32,081 nt of DNA from Aquificota bacterium (GTDB lineage Bacteria > Aquificota > Aquificia > Aquificales > Hydrogenothermaceae). Position numbers and translations under genes: made by a program. Below, piece by piece: positions 1-8,535 of the stretch. The notes beneath the pieces are model-generated. The model saw only the letters and a list, made by a program, of their open reading frames with translations, was not told the DNA's origin and did not search any database. The stretch covers positions 1-32,081 of the forward strand of contig JAADEU010000015.1 in assembly GCA_013153235.1 (NCBI GenBank). The letters run 5' to 3'. Each line of letters starts with the position of its first letter. Position 1 is the first letter of the stretch.

Positions 1-180
1 TTTAGGGTCGTATGCCAGACCTATGAGAGGTTGCCACCAGGTTTCAACCTGGTCCCCTATCTCATCATTTACGATTTCTATCTGTACCTCTTTTGCAGGT
101 ATCTGACCCTCCCTGTACTTTTTGTCAAACTCGTTAAAATAACTTTCCCATTCGGATTTTTCCAGCTTTCTTACAGCCAT
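1..180 (-). CDS. DUF5335 family protein, 5' part (runs off the window)
   Basis: The first 60 codons of a minus-strand gene are visible; it begins at the ATG at 180-178 and leaves the window at base 1. The start follows an AGGAGGG ribosome binding site. The N-terminus reads MAVRKLEKSEW and later has IGDQVETWWQPLIGLAYDPK. As I remember the family, this Trp/Tyr-containing block (GDQ, then W, PL, G, YDP) is typical of DUF5335, a group of small proteins of about 110 residues with no established biochemical role. No signal peptide or membrane segment is visible. It diverges from mutL across a 93-base gap. The family call rests on recalled motifs, and the C-terminal half cannot be judged. Confidence 0.7.
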   Translation of the reverse strand, partial: MAVRKLEKSEWESYFNEFDKKYREGQIPAKEVQIEIVNDEIGDQVETWWQPLIGLAYDPK

Positions 181-273
181 CTGTCAGCCCTCCTTGTGAT
201 TTTTTTTTGTTTTCTTAACTTATCTATGCAATAAATAATATTATTTCCCCAACGGGGATTTACAAGGGTAAAG

Positions 274-1803
274 ATGAGAATCAAAAAGCTCCCTGAAGGG
301 CTTATAAATAAGATTGCTGCAGGTGAGGTTGTTGAAAGACCTGCCAGTGTGTTGAAGGAGCTTATTGAAAACTCCCTGGATGCACAGGCGGATACCCTCC
401 AGATAGCAGTTGAGAAAGGTGGAAAAAAGCTGATTGAGGTGAGGGACAACGGTACAGGGATACACCCTGACGATATAATGGAGGCTGTTTCAAGGTTCTC
501 CACCTCAAAGATAGACAGTTTTGACGACCTGTACTGTATTACCACGTACGGTTTCAGGGGAGAGGCACTGGCGAGTATATCTGCCGTATCAAGGTTCAGT
601 CTGATTACAAGGCAGAAGGAGTTTCCCCTGGGGAAGGAGCTTTTTGTTGAAGGAGGGGTATTCAGACATCTGTCGGATACAGGTGCTTCGGTGGGAACAG
701 CTGTAAGGGTGAGGGATTTATTTTTCAATCTACCTGTAAGGGAGAGATTTCTAAAATCAGAAAGAACAGAGCTGAACCACATAATGGATGTTTTTTTCAG
801 ATATGCCATCTACCATAGCGACAAAAGGTTCAGTCTAACCGTTGACGGAAAGCAGATTTACACCCTTTTACCTGAAAATACAGAGGAGAGAATAAAGAGG
901 CTTTTCCCAAAGGTTGAACAACTGATAAGCTTTGAGTGGGAAAATCAGCTTGGAAGGGTGTCAGGTTACTACTCCCCTGATTACCAGTCAGGTAAAGGGT
1001 TTATATACATAAACGGCAGACCTGTAAAAAATAGCATGCTGAAAAAGATAATATCCTCAAAGCTTGGAAACAGTTTTTATGTGATTTTCCTTGAACTGCC
1101 CCCGTATTCCGTTGATTTTAATATCCATCCGTCAAAGATAGATGTTAAGTTCAGAAAAGACAGACCCGTTTATGAGCTGGTAAAAACCGCCCTGGAAAAA
1201 AGCGGTAAGCCTCAGGTTTTTTATTCCCTTTCCCAGCCTTCTGTAAAATACGGAGGTGAGTTTAAGATTCTGGGGCAGATAGAAAACACATTTATCGTGG
1301 TTTACTACAACGGTGAGGTTTACTTTATAGACCAGCATGTGGCAAGTGAAAGAATCAATTATGAGCTACTTTTGAAAAAGTACAGGTCAGGAGGTATAGA
1401 TTCAGAGGCTATTTCCCCTGTGAAACTTAAGCTTGACAAATTACAGCAGGAAAAATTTGAGCAGTTAAGTTCTGTGTTTAAAAATGCAGGCTTTGATTTT
1501 AAATTAAAAGATGGAACCCTCTACATAACTGCCGTTCCTGTTTATGCCAGAGGCAGGGATATAAAAAAGTTTGTGTTGAATCTTATTAATAGCGAATATC
1601 CGGAGGTGGAGATAGAAAGCTTTTTAGGGGAGCTTGCCTGTGAGCTGTCTGTGGAGGCAGGTGATATTCTTCATGATGAAGAGGCAAAAAGTTTGCTTAA
1701 ATTATGGCTGGAAACAGACAATCCAAATCTGTGTCCCCACGGGAGACCTATATACTATAAAATCCCTGTGGAACAAATAAAAAAGAAGGTGGGAAGAAGA
1801 TGA
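274..1803 (+). CDS. mutL: DNA mismatch repair protein MutL (endonuclease type)
   Basis: MutL couples mismatch recognition by MutS to strand nicking. The N-terminal GHKL ATPase motifs are clear: ELIENSLDA (E32, N33, D36), DNGTGI near residue 58, and GFRGEAL near residue 93. The C-terminal domain carries the metal-dependent endonuclease motifs of MutH-less bacteria: DQHVASERINYE from residue 353 (fits DQHA-x2-E-x4-E with one A-to-V change), ACELSVEAGD, and CPHGRP from residue 487. At 509 residues it is shorter than E. coli MutL (about 615), mainly through a short linker. The ATG has an AAGGGT site upstream. The 93-base upstream gap (181-273) holds only weak promoter-like text (TTGTTT, 17 bp, AATAAA) and a small palindrome, AATAATATTATT at 235-246. 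The stop overlaps the glnD start as ATGA, implying translational coupling. Confidence 0.95.
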   Translation: MRIKKLPEGLINKIAAGEVVERPASVLKELIENSLDAQADTLQIAVEKGGKKLIEVRDNGTGIHPDDIMEAVSRFSTSKIDSFDDLYCITTYGFRGEALASISAVSRFSLITRQKEFPLGKELFVEGGVFRHLSDTGASVGTAVRVRDLFFNLPVRERFLKSERTELNHIMDVFFRYAIYHSDKRFSLTVDGKQIYTLLPENTEERIKRLFPKVEQLISFEWENQLGRVSGYYSPDYQSGKGFIYINGRPVKNSMLKKIISSKLGNSFYVIFLELPPYSVDFNIHPSKIDVKFRKDRPVYELVKTALEKSGKPQVFYSLSQPSVKYGGEFKILGQIENTFIVVYYNGEVYFIDQHVASERINYELLLKKYRSGGIDSEAISPVKLKLDKLQQEKFEQLSSVFKNAGFDFKLKDGTLYITAVPVYARGRDIKKFVLNLINSEYPEVEIESFLGELACELSVEAGDILHDEEAKSLLKLWLETDNPNLCPHGRPIYYKIPVEQIKKKVGRR

Positions 1804-4397
1804 CCCAGAAAGCCTTGACAGAGGAAAAGAACAGGGTAATAAAAAACTACTTTGATAAAAAAGAGGAAATCATAAATGCCCACAGGTCAGGGGCAAGCGG
1901 ACTGGATACGGTCAGGGCCCTATCCGACCTGACAGACGAGACAATTAAACAGCTTGCCAGAATCTCATTCCCTGACATGGACAAGGTCTGTATTGTTGTC
2001 CTTGGTGGATACGGCAGAAGGGAACTGTGTTTCAAATCTGACATAGACCTGTCCCTTGTTTTTGATACAGACGATTTTGAGAGCCTGAAAGAGGGGATAG
2101 AGACATTTTACTATGCCCTTCTTGACCTTAAGGTGGATATAGGGTTTTCACCACGGGATATAAAAACATTCCTTGACCTTTCAAAGGAAGACCTGACTGT
2201 TGCCACTTCGCTCCTTCAGGGAAGATTTATCATAGGAAACAGGGAGATATACGACAACCTGATTAAAAGATTCAAAAGGCTGATTAGAAGAAAAAGGCTC
2301 GCCTACATAAACGCAACCCTCAGAGCCAGAAAGATGAGATACCAGAGAACAGGTTCAACCATATACATGATGGAACCCCACATAAAGGAAGGTGAAGGTG
2401 GACTGAGGGATTTCCACGAAGTTTTCTGGATAGCAAGGGTTCTGGATGATGTACCTGATTACAGGTATTTTGTTGAGAAGAATATAATCCTTGAGGAGGA
2501 ATACGAGGAACTAATCAGGGCGTACAACTTCCTGCTGAGAATCAGAAACGAGATGCACCTGATATGTAACAAAAGATGCGATGTACTGGTAAGACCATTA
2601 CAGGAAGAGGTCGCAAAGAAACTGGGTTATATTGAAGCTCCCTATGACGAGGAGAGCCTCCGGGAAAGTGTTGAAAAGATGATGAGGCTTTACTACCTGT
2701 ATGCAAAATCCATTAACACAATAACAAAAAGAATACTCAAAGCCCTGACGGAAGAGGATGAGCTTGAGATTTTCGAGCCGATAGATGCTGTTTTCTCCAG
2801 AACGACTATGGAGATAGATGTTTTCAACAGGGAAAAATTTGAAAAAGACTACAGGAATGTACTGAAGGCATTCCTGTACTTTAAGGAGTATAACCTGGAC
2901 TTTTCCTCTGAGCTGGAGTTTCTAATCAGGAAACACGAAGAGAAACTGAGGGAAAACAGGGAAGACCCTGAAGTAAAAAAGATGGTCCAGAAACTGTTTT
3001 CTGACCCAAACAACCTGGCAAAGACCCTCAGAAAAATGCAGGACTTTTATGTTCTGGATGACCTTATACCAGAGTTTGGTTACCAGAGATGCCACTTCCA
3101 GTACGATGCTTACCACAAATACACAACAGATGCCCACGCCATAAAAGCGGTTGAGGAACTTGAAAGCCTCAAAAAGATTGACCATCCCCACAGGAAGATG
3201 ATGTACGAGCTGTTTAAAGAGATAGACAGGGTTGACCTTCTGACGTGGGCTGTGTTTCTCCACGACATAGGAAAAGGCCACAAAACAGACCACTGTATTC
3301 TTGGTGCAAAAATGGCAAAAGAAATAATGCTCAGGTTCGGTTACTCAAAAAGGGACGCGGAAATAGTCAGTTTTCTGGTTCTCCACCATCTGGATATGGC
3401 GAAGATATCCCAGAGAAGGAATATGAACGAACCCAAAGTGATAAATGATTTTGCAAAAACAATAAAAAACAAAGAGCTTTTAAAGATGCTCACAGTCCTT
3501 ACCTGGTGTGATGCCAATGCTGTAGGACCAAATGTCTGGAACGACTGGAAAAATGCACTTCTATGGGAGCTTTACCACAAAACCCTTGAGGTTCTTGAAG
3601 AAAATGTATCCTACGAAGAGATACACAAAAGAAGACTTGAAGAGAAGAAGGAAAAGCTCAGGGCGATACTGGAGGTTGAGCTGGGTAAAGAGAGGGCAGA
3701 GTTCCACATGGGCAGATTCTCAGACTACTACGTAACCTCCACAACTATAGATGATATGGTAAGGCACATAAAACTTGAGGAACAGCTATTCAAAACAGGA
3801 AAACCCCAGTTTTACTTTGAGAAAAAATACGGAATCGGTTTTTCTGAGCTCCTTATGGTTATAGACAGCAAAAAGGTAAAAAATCCCCTGCTTGTTGTGA
3901 CAGGTATTATCTCATACATGGGTATAAACATACTTTCCGTTTACAGTTACATGAGAAAAGATGGAATCATCGTCATAGACCTTCAGATATCAACATCCTC
4001 ACTGGAGGTCGTTGAGGATAAAAAATTCCACCAGTTTAAAGAACTGTTTAACAAATACCTTAAAGGTGAGATAACACTTGATGAGCTTTCAAAAAAGAGG
4101 AATGCCACATTCAAAGCCTCGGTTGTACCTCCCCCAACATTCGTAAAAGTAGACAACGAAATGTCCGAGGTGTACACCATATTTGATATATCAGGCGAGG
4201 ACAGGGTAGGGCTTCTGTTTGATATATTCAGGGTATTTGCCAGATTTGACCTGTACGTCCACATTGTTAAAGTGGTCACCCAGGGCGAGAGAATCAGGGA
4301 CGCATTTTATGTCAGAACAAAGGACAAAAAGAAAATCACAGACGAAAAACTGATTAACCAGATAAAGAATGAACTGCTAAAGGTTATAAAGTCCTGA
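1800..4397 (+). CDS. glnD: [protein-PII] uridylyltransferase / uridylyl-removing enzyme
   Basis: GlnD senses glutamine and adds or removes UMP on PII (GlnB). The nucleotidyltransferase motif GGYGRRELCFKSDIDL is at residues 69-84. An HD phosphohydrolase domain has FLHDIGKG with H488-D489. Two C-terminal ACT domains follow: one around 697-770 (LLVVTGIISYMGINILSVYS) and one around 793-860 (ISGEDRVGLLFDIFRVF). Length (865) and domain order (NT-HD-ACT-ACT) match the family. It overlaps mutL by 4 nt. Its substrate PII is encoded about 2.4 kb downstream with Tyr51 intact, so the sensing loop looks functional. No clear terminator follows it; the groES promoter lies in the next 160 bases. Confidence 0.95.
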   Translation: MTQKALTEEKNRVIKNYFDKKEEIINAHRSGASGLDTVRALSDLTDETIKQLARISFPDMDKVCIVVLGGYGRRELCFKSDIDLSLVFDTDDFESLKEGIETFYYALLDLKVDIGFSPRDIKTFLDLSKEDLTVATSLLQGRFIIGNREIYDNLIKRFKRLIRRKRLAYINATLRARKMRYQRTGSTIYMMEPHIKEGEGGLRDFHEVFWIARVLDDVPDYRYFVEKNIILEEEYEELIRAYNFLLRIRNEMHLICNKRCDVLVRPLQEEVAKKLGYIEAPYDEESLRESVEKMMRLYYLYAKSINTITKRILKALTEEDELEIFEPIDAVFSRTTMEIDVFNREKFEKDYRNVLKAFLYFKEYNLDFSSELEFLIRKHEEKLRENREDPEVKKMVQKLFSDPNNLAKTLRKMQDFYVLDDLIPEFGYQRCHFQYDAYHKYTTDAHAIKAVEELESLKKIDHPHRKMMYELFKEIDRVDLLTWAVFLHDIGKGHKTDHCILGAKMAKEIMLRFGYSKRDAEIVSFLVLHHLDMAKISQRRNMNEPKVINDFAKTIKNKELLKMLTVLTWCDANAVGPNVWNDWKNALLWELYHKTLEVLEENVSYEEIHKRRLEEKKEKLRAILEVELGKERAEFHMGRFSDYYVTSTTIDDMVRHIKLEEQLFKTGKPQFYFEKKYGIGFSELLMVIDSKKVKNPLLVVTGIISYMGINILSVYSYMRKDGIIVIDLQISTSSLEVVEDKKFHQFKELFNKYLKGEITLDELSKKRNATFKASVVPPPTFVKVDNEMSEVYTIFDISGEDRVGLLFDIFRVFARFDLYVHIVKVVTQGERIRDAFYVRTKDKKKITDEKLINQIKNELLKVIKS

Positions 4398-4470
4398 TTG
4401 TACCTGTATCTTGCAGCTTCTGGAAAAGGGGGATATCTTTTTTTATATAGAAATATGAGCGAAGTCCAGT

Positions 4471-4483
4471 CATATTTTATATG
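4471..4483. promoter_or_regulatory. short inverted repeat upstream of the groES promoter
   Basis: CATAT-TTT-ATATG is a perfect 5-bp inverted repeat with a 3-nt centre, ending 8 nt before the -35 box of the groESL promoter. It could be an operator, but such AT-rich repeats arise easily by chance. No CIRCE element (HrcA site) was found in this region. Confidence 0.2.
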
Positions 4484-4491
4484 TAAAGTTA

Positions 4492-4520
4492 TTGCATTTT
4501 TTCCTAAACTGAAATATAAT
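4492..4520 (+). promoter_or_regulatory. sigma70-type promoter of groES-groEL
   Basis: A -35 box TTGCAT (4492-4497) is followed, after exactly 17 bp, by a perfect -10 box TATAAT (4515-4520). Transcription would start near 4527, giving a leader of about 33 nt that contains the strong AAAAGGAGG ribosome binding site of groES. Confidence 0.75.
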
Positions 4521-4559
4521 ATTTAATGAACAAAATAAAAGAAAAGGAGGTAGAGCAGG

Positions 4560-4856
4560 ATGGCTAAAATCAAACCTCTCTACGATAGAGTAGTGGTAAA
4601 ACCAGCGGAAGAAGTAGAGGAAAAAACACCATCAGGAATAATCATCCCTGATACAGCAAAAGAAAAACCATCAGAGGGTGAGGTTATAGCTGTTGGTGAA
4701 GGAAGACTCCTTGAAAATGGAGAAATCAAGCCACTGAAAGTTAAAGTTGGTGACAGGGTTATCTACAGCAAATATGCAGGAAATGAATTTGTTGTAGACG
4801 GTGAAGACCTTATCGTTCTCAGAGAAGACGATATACTTGCTATCATTGAACAATAA
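4560..4856 (+). CDS. groES: co-chaperonin GroES
   Basis: This is the 98-residue heptameric lid of the GroEL chaperonin. It opens with IKPLYDRVVVKP, has the mobile-loop stretch TPSGIIIPDTAKEKPSEGEV, and ends DILAIIEQ, all standard for GroES. The ATG has an AAAAGGAGG site a few bases upstream. groEL starts 27 nt downstream with its own GGAGG. The pair is driven by the promoter at 4492-4520; no CIRCE operator is visible. Confidence 0.97.
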   Translation: MAKIKPLYDRVVVKPAEEVEEKTPSGIIIPDTAKEKPSEGEVIAVGEGRLLENGEIKPLKVKVGDRVIYSKYAGNEFVVDGEDLIVLREDDILAIIEQ

Positions 4857-4883
4857 CAAAAAAAACAAAGGAGGTGGAAATAG

Positions 4884-6521
4884 ATGGCAGGAAAAATGAT
4901 TATCTACGGAGAAGAAGCCAGAGCAAAACTCAAATCTGGTGTAGATAAATTAGCAAATGCTGTAAAAGTAACACTTGGACCAAGGGGAAGAGAAGTAATC
5001 CTTGAGAAAAAATGGGGTTCCCCAGCTGTTACAAAAGACGGGGTTTCAGTTGCCAAAGAAATAGAACTGCCAGACCCACTTGAAAACATGGCAGCACAGC
5101 TTGTTAAAGAGGTTGCCTCAAAAACAGCTGATGTTGCTGGAGACGGTACAACAACAGCCACAATACTCACACAGGCCATATACACAGAAGGACTGAAGGC
5201 AATAGCTTCAGGGGCAAACCCTGTATATGTAAAAAGAGGAATTGATGAGGCCGTAAAGGTTGTTGTTGAAGAACTGAAGAAGATGTCCAAAGAAGTAAGC
5301 GGAAGAACAGAGATTGAGCAGGTTGCTACAATATCTGCAAACAACGACCCTGAAATCGGAAAAATCATAGCTGACGCAATGGAAAAAGTTGGAAAAGACG
5401 GCGTTATCACAGTTGAAGAGGCAAAAGGAGCTGAAACTGTCCTTGAAACCACAGAAGGTATGCAGTTTGACAGAGGATACCTCTCTCCATACTTCGTGAC
5501 AAACCCAGAAAAAATGGAAGCTGTACTTGAAAATCCATTCATCCTGATATACGAAAAGAAAATCTCAAACATAAGAGAACTCCTGCCAGTACTTGAAAAG
5601 GTTGTACAGACAAACAGACCACTGCTGATAATCGCTGAGGATGTGGAAGGTGAAGCACTTGCCACACTGGTTGTAAACAACATCAAAGGTGTACTGAAGG
5701 TATGTGCCGTTAAAGCTCCAGGATTTGGAGAAAGAAGAAAGGCAATGCTTCAGGATATAGCAATCCTGACAGGTGGTCAGGCTATAACAGAAGACCTGGG
5801 TATCAAGCTTGAAAATGTAGACCTTGACATGCTGGGACAGGCTGACAAGGTTGTTGTTGACAAGGATAACACAACAATTGTTGGCGGAAAAGGAAACCCA
5901 GAAGACATCAAGGCAAGAATTGAGCAGATTAAAGCTCAGATAGAAACAACAACATCTGAGTACGACAGGGAAAAACTCCAGGAAAGACTGGCAAAACTCT
6001 CAGGTGGTGTGGCAATCATCAAAGTAGGTGCTGCTACAGAAGCTGAAATGAAAGAGAAAAAGGACAGGGTTGATGACGCTGTCCACGCTACAAAGGCTGC
6101 TGTAGAGGAAGGAATAGTTCCCGGTGGTGGTGTGGCACTTCTGAGAGCTGCAAAAGCTCTGTGTGACCTGAAAGAGGAAAATCCAGACAAAAAATGGGGA
6201 ATTGACATAATCAAAAAGGCCTGCCAGGTACCACTGAAGCAAATCGCAAACAACGCAGGATTTGAGGGCTCGGTGGTAATAGAGAAGGTTAAGGCCAATG
6301 ACAACGTGAACTACGGATTTGATGCTGCCACAGGTGAGTACGTGGACATGATGGAAGCCGGTATCATAGACCCAACAAAGGTTGTGAGAACGGCTATCCA
6401 GAATGCTGCATCTGTAGCAGGAACAATGCTCACAGCTGAGGCTCTGGTGGCTGAGATACCTGAGAAGGAGGAAAAAACACCAGGAGCCGGAATGGAAGGA
6501 ATGGGGGACATGGGCTTCTAA
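4884..6521 (+). CDS. groEL: chaperonin GroEL
   Basis: This 60-kDa ATP-dependent folding chaperonin acts with GroES in the cytoplasm. It shows TLGPRGREV, the ATP-site motif DGTTTAT near residue 87, and the conserved block VEEGIVPGGGVALLRA in the C-terminal equatorial domain. It ends in a short flexible tail, GMEGMGDMGF, a version of the usual GGM tail. At 545 residues it has the normal family length. It is the last gene of the groESL operon and is followed by a strong terminator. Long open frames on the opposite strand here are coding shadows. Confidence 0.98.
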   Translation: MAGKMIIYGEEARAKLKSGVDKLANAVKVTLGPRGREVILEKKWGSPAVTKDGVSVAKEIELPDPLENMAAQLVKEVASKTADVAGDGTTTATILTQAIYTEGLKAIASGANPVYVKRGIDEAVKVVVEELKKMSKEVSGRTEIEQVATISANNDPEIGKIIADAMEKVGKDGVITVEEAKGAETVLETTEGMQFDRGYLSPYFVTNPEKMEAVLENPFILIYEKKISNIRELLPVLEKVVQTNRPLLIIAEDVEGEALATLVVNNIKGVLKVCAVKAPGFGERRKAMLQDIAILTGGQAITEDLGIKLENVDLDMLGQADKVVVDKDNTTIVGGKGNPEDIKARIEQIKAQIETTTSEYDREKLQERLAKLSGGVAIIKVGAATEAEMKEKKDRVDDAVHATKAAVEEGIVPGGGVALLRAAKALCDLKEENPDKKWGIDIIKKACQVPLKQIANNAGFEGSVVIEKVKANDNVNYGFDAATGEYVDMMEAGIIDPTKVVRTAIQNAASVAGTMLTAEALVAEIPEKEEKTPGAGMEGMGDMGF

Positions 6522-6546
6522 GTCCTGACTCCCTGATATAAATCTG

Positions 6547-6580
6547 AAAGGCCCCCTTTATGGGGGCTTTTTTATTTTCT
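6547..6580 (+). terminator. Rho-independent terminator after groEL
   Basis: A GC-rich stem pairs 6551-6556 (GCCCCC) with 6562-6567 (GGGGGC) around a 5-nt loop. It is extended by AAAG against CTTT (one wobble pair) and followed by a T run. It separates groESL from the glnB-amtB unit. Confidence 0.85.
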
Positions 6581-6710
6581 GCACATTTTTCGTTCAACAG
6601 ACTTGCCTCTGCATAAAATCAGTGCAAAAAATTTCACCATTTTTTCACATCCACTGAAGACCTCTATAAAAATCTCTGTTTATCAATAACTTCCACTGCA
6701 TATTCCGTTC

Positions 6711-6726
6711 TGGCACGATTATTGTA
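6711..6726 (+). promoter_or_regulatory. sigma54 (RpoN) promoter of glnB-amtB
   Basis: TGGCACGATTATTGTA matches the sigma54 consensus TGGCACG-N4-TTGCW except for one base (TTGTA for TTGCA), with correct -24/-12 spacing. It lies 41 nt before the glnB ATG and just ahead of a nitrogen-control operon, where sigma54 promoters are expected. TGCAC at 6580-6584 and GTGCA at 6622-6626 are NtrC-like half sites at plausible enhancer distance. They are 37 nt apart, unlike a normal NtrC dimer site, so I do not call an enhancer. Confidence 0.75.
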
Positions 6727-6767
6727 TTTTCAAATTTTTGTGAAAAGAAAAAAAGGAGGTCTTTCAG

Positions 6768-7106
6768 ATGAAAAAAATTGAGGCTATTATCAAGCCTTTT
6801 AAACTGGATGAGGTTAAGGACGCCATATCTGAGCTTGGAAACTTTGGTATTACCGTTACTGAGGTTAAAGGATTTGGAAGACAGAAGGGACATACAGAGC
6901 TGTACAGGGGTGCAGAATACGTAATTGACTTTCTCCCAAAAATAAAAATAGAAATTGTGGTTGATGACTCTATGGTTGAAAAAATCGTTGAGGCAATAAC
7001 AAATGCAGCAAGAACCGGAAAAGTTGGTGATGGAAAGATTTTCATCGTTCCTGTAGAGGATGCGGTGAGAATCAGAACAGGAGAAAGAGGAACAGAGGCT
7101 CTTTAA
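6768..7106 (+). CDS. glnB: nitrogen regulatory protein PII
   Basis: PII is a trimeric signal protein that reads 2-oxoglutarate, ATP/ADP and, through GlnD, glutamine. At 112 residues it has the family length. The T-loop GFGRQKGHTELYRGAEY carries Tyr51, the uridylylation site, at exactly position 51. The C-terminal GKVGDGKIFV-like block (GKVGDGKIFIVPVEDAVRIR) and the end RTGERGTEAL are standard. The ATG follows AAAGGAGG. amtB begins 36 nt downstream, the classic glnK-amtB arrangement, so by context this PII probably also gates AmtB. Either glnB or glnK would be a fair name. Control is probably by the sigma54 promoter at 6711-6726. Confidence 0.96.
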   Translation: MKKIEAIIKPFKLDEVKDAISELGNFGITVTEVKGFGRQKGHTELYRGAEYVIDFLPKIKIEIVVDDSMVEKIVEAITNAARTGKVGDGKIFIVPVEDAVRIRTGERGTEAL

Positions 7107-7142
7107 AAAATAAAAAATTACAAAATAAAAGGAGGTCAAAGA

Positions 7143-8444
7143 ATGAAAAGCAAACTGGCAGGTCTTTTTGCAATGCTCCTTCCTGCAGTAGCTCTGGCAG
7201 AGGAGGCAAAAATTGATACAGGTGATACAGCCTGGATGATTACAGCAACGGCATTTGTTGTTCTTATGTCTGTAGGTGGTCTGACACTGTTCTACGGCGG
7301 AATGACAAGGTCAAAAAATATAGTTAACACTGTAATGATGGTTCTGGTTGCATATGCGATAGCGATTATTGTATGGACCCTCTGGGGATACTCACTGGCG
7401 TTTTCAGATGGTGAAGGGGCTATATACGCGATAGTTGGTGACCTTAAGTACTTCCTCCTCAATGGAATTGATTATACCCAGGTCAGTGGAATGGGTGCCT
7501 TTCCTGAGTGGGTATTTATCGCATTCCAGTCAACATTTGCTGCGATTACCATAGCCCTTGCTTCAGGTGCCGTTATTGAAAGGATGAAATTCTCTACATG
7601 GGTTGTGTTTGCAATACTATGGGTGACATTTGTATACGCACCTATCGCCCACGTTGTATGGGGTGGTGGATTTCTGTTTGACGCAGGTGCCCTTGATTTT
7701 GCAGGTGGTACAGTTGTTCACATAAACGCAGGTGTTACCGGTCTTGTTCTTGCACTTCTCCTGGGTAAGAGAAAAGACTACAAAAAAACAGCCATTCTCC
7801 CATCTTCTGTGATTCTTACATCCCTTGGAGCAGGTCTGCTGTGGTTTGGATGGTTCGGATTTAACGCAGGTTCGGCATTCGGTGCAAACGATGTTGCAGG
7901 TGTTGCACTCCTGACAACAAATATCGCTACAGCGGCAGGGGTACTTTCCTGGATTATAATGGAGTGGATTACAGCCAAAAAACCAACACTCCTCGGTGGT
8001 GCTTCAGGTGCTATTGCCGGACTGGTTGCGATTACTCCAGCTGCCGGTTTTGTCAGCCCTGCAGGTGCCATCATCATAGGTCTTGTTGCAGGTATTGTTG
8101 GATGGTTTGGTGTGTTCGTGCTGAAGAAGGCCCTTGGATATGATGATTCTCTGGATGCGTTCGGTATCCACGGGCTGGCAGGTATATGGGGAGCTATAGC
8201 AACCGGTTTCTTTGCACTTCAGCCACTGGCATGGGATGGCTCACCACTGCAAAACGGGGACAGAATGGGTCAGATACTGGTTCAGATTGAATCTGTAATA
8301 TTCACAATAGTATTTACAGCTGTAATGACCGCTATACTGTACTTCATCTCATCACTGATTACAGGTGGTGCAAGGGTTGATGAAGAAACAGAAACAATGG
8401 GACTTGATGAAGCAACCCACGGGGAAAGAGGCTTCAACCTCTAA
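7143..8444 (+). CDS. amtB: ammonium transporter AmtB
   Basis: This inner-membrane trimeric ammonia channel has 433 residues. A cleavable signal peptide (residues 1-19, ending AVALA) precedes about 11 membrane segments. The family opening TAWMITATAFVVLM and FYGGMTRSKN are present. The pore twin histidines appear as H193 (VVHINAG) and H343 (GIHGLAG), 150 residues apart, the same spacing as H168/H318 of E. coli AmtB. The start has AAAGGAGG upstream. It lies directly downstream of glnB, whose T-loop product is known in this family to block the channel. A weak hairpin follows at 8443-8460. Confidence 0.97.
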   Translation: MKSKLAGLFAMLLPAVALAEEAKIDTGDTAWMITATAFVVLMSVGGLTLFYGGMTRSKNIVNTVMMVLVAYAIAIIVWTLWGYSLAFSDGEGAIYAIVGDLKYFLLNGIDYTQVSGMGAFPEWVFIAFQSTFAAITIALASGAVIERMKFSTWVVFAILWVTFVYAPIAHVVWGGGFLFDAGALDFAGGTVVHINAGVTGLVLALLLGKRKDYKKTAILPSSVILTSLGAGLLWFGWFGFNAGSAFGANDVAGVALLTTNIATAAGVLSWIIMEWITAKKPTLLGGASGAIAGLVAITPAAGFVSPAGAIIIGLVAGIVGWFGVFVLKKALGYDDSLDAFGIHGLAGIWGAIATGFFALQPLAWDGSPLQNGDRMGQILVQIESVIFTIVFTAVMTAILYFISSLITGGARVDEETETMGLDEATHGERGFNL

Positions 8445-8466
8445 GGGGTCTCTTCCCCTTTATTCT
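8443..8466 (+). terminator. weak hairpin after amtB
   Basis: AAGGGG (8443-8448) pairs with CCCCTT (8455-8460) around a 6-nt loop, starting within the amtB stop codon. Only a short T-rich stretch follows (TATTCT), so termination would be partial at best. Some amtB transcripts may run into the next gene. Confidence 0.4.
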
Positions 8467-8493
8467 ATGCCTGTAATTGGACGAATATGTTAA

Positions 8494-8499
8494 TATAAT
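8494..8499 (+). promoter_or_regulatory. possible -10 box of the outer-membrane protein gene
   Basis: A perfect TATAAT lies 36 nt before the start codon. The nearest -35-like box, TTGGAC at 8477-8482, is only 11 bp away, too close for a standard sigma70 promoter, and no better -35 is visible. The promoter call is therefore weak. Confidence 0.35.
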
Positions 8500-8535
8500 T
8501 GAAACTCAATCAAAAAAATCAGGAGGTTACAGGGA

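Noticed and set aside
171..809. 212-codon minus-strand frame across the mutL start
   Set aside because: It lies opposite the conserved MutL ATPase domain and overlaps the better supported DUF5335 start in another frame.
4398..4559. CIRCE operator before groES
   Set aside because: No TTAGCACTC-N9-GAGTGCTAA or near match is present.
4904..5686. 260-codon open frame on the minus strand inside groEL
   Set aside because: It is Ser/Thr-rich, antisense to a highly conserved gene, and has no ribosome binding site; it is a coding shadow.
6580..6626. NtrC enhancer from TGCAC and GTGCA half sites
   Set aside because: The halves are 37 nt apart rather than 7, so they do not form a standard NtrC dimer site.
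8477..8492. Possible second sigma54 site (TTGGACGAATATGTTA) before the beta-barrel gene
   Set aside because: The -24 GG is followed by ACG instead of CACG, and there is no GC at the required -12 distance.
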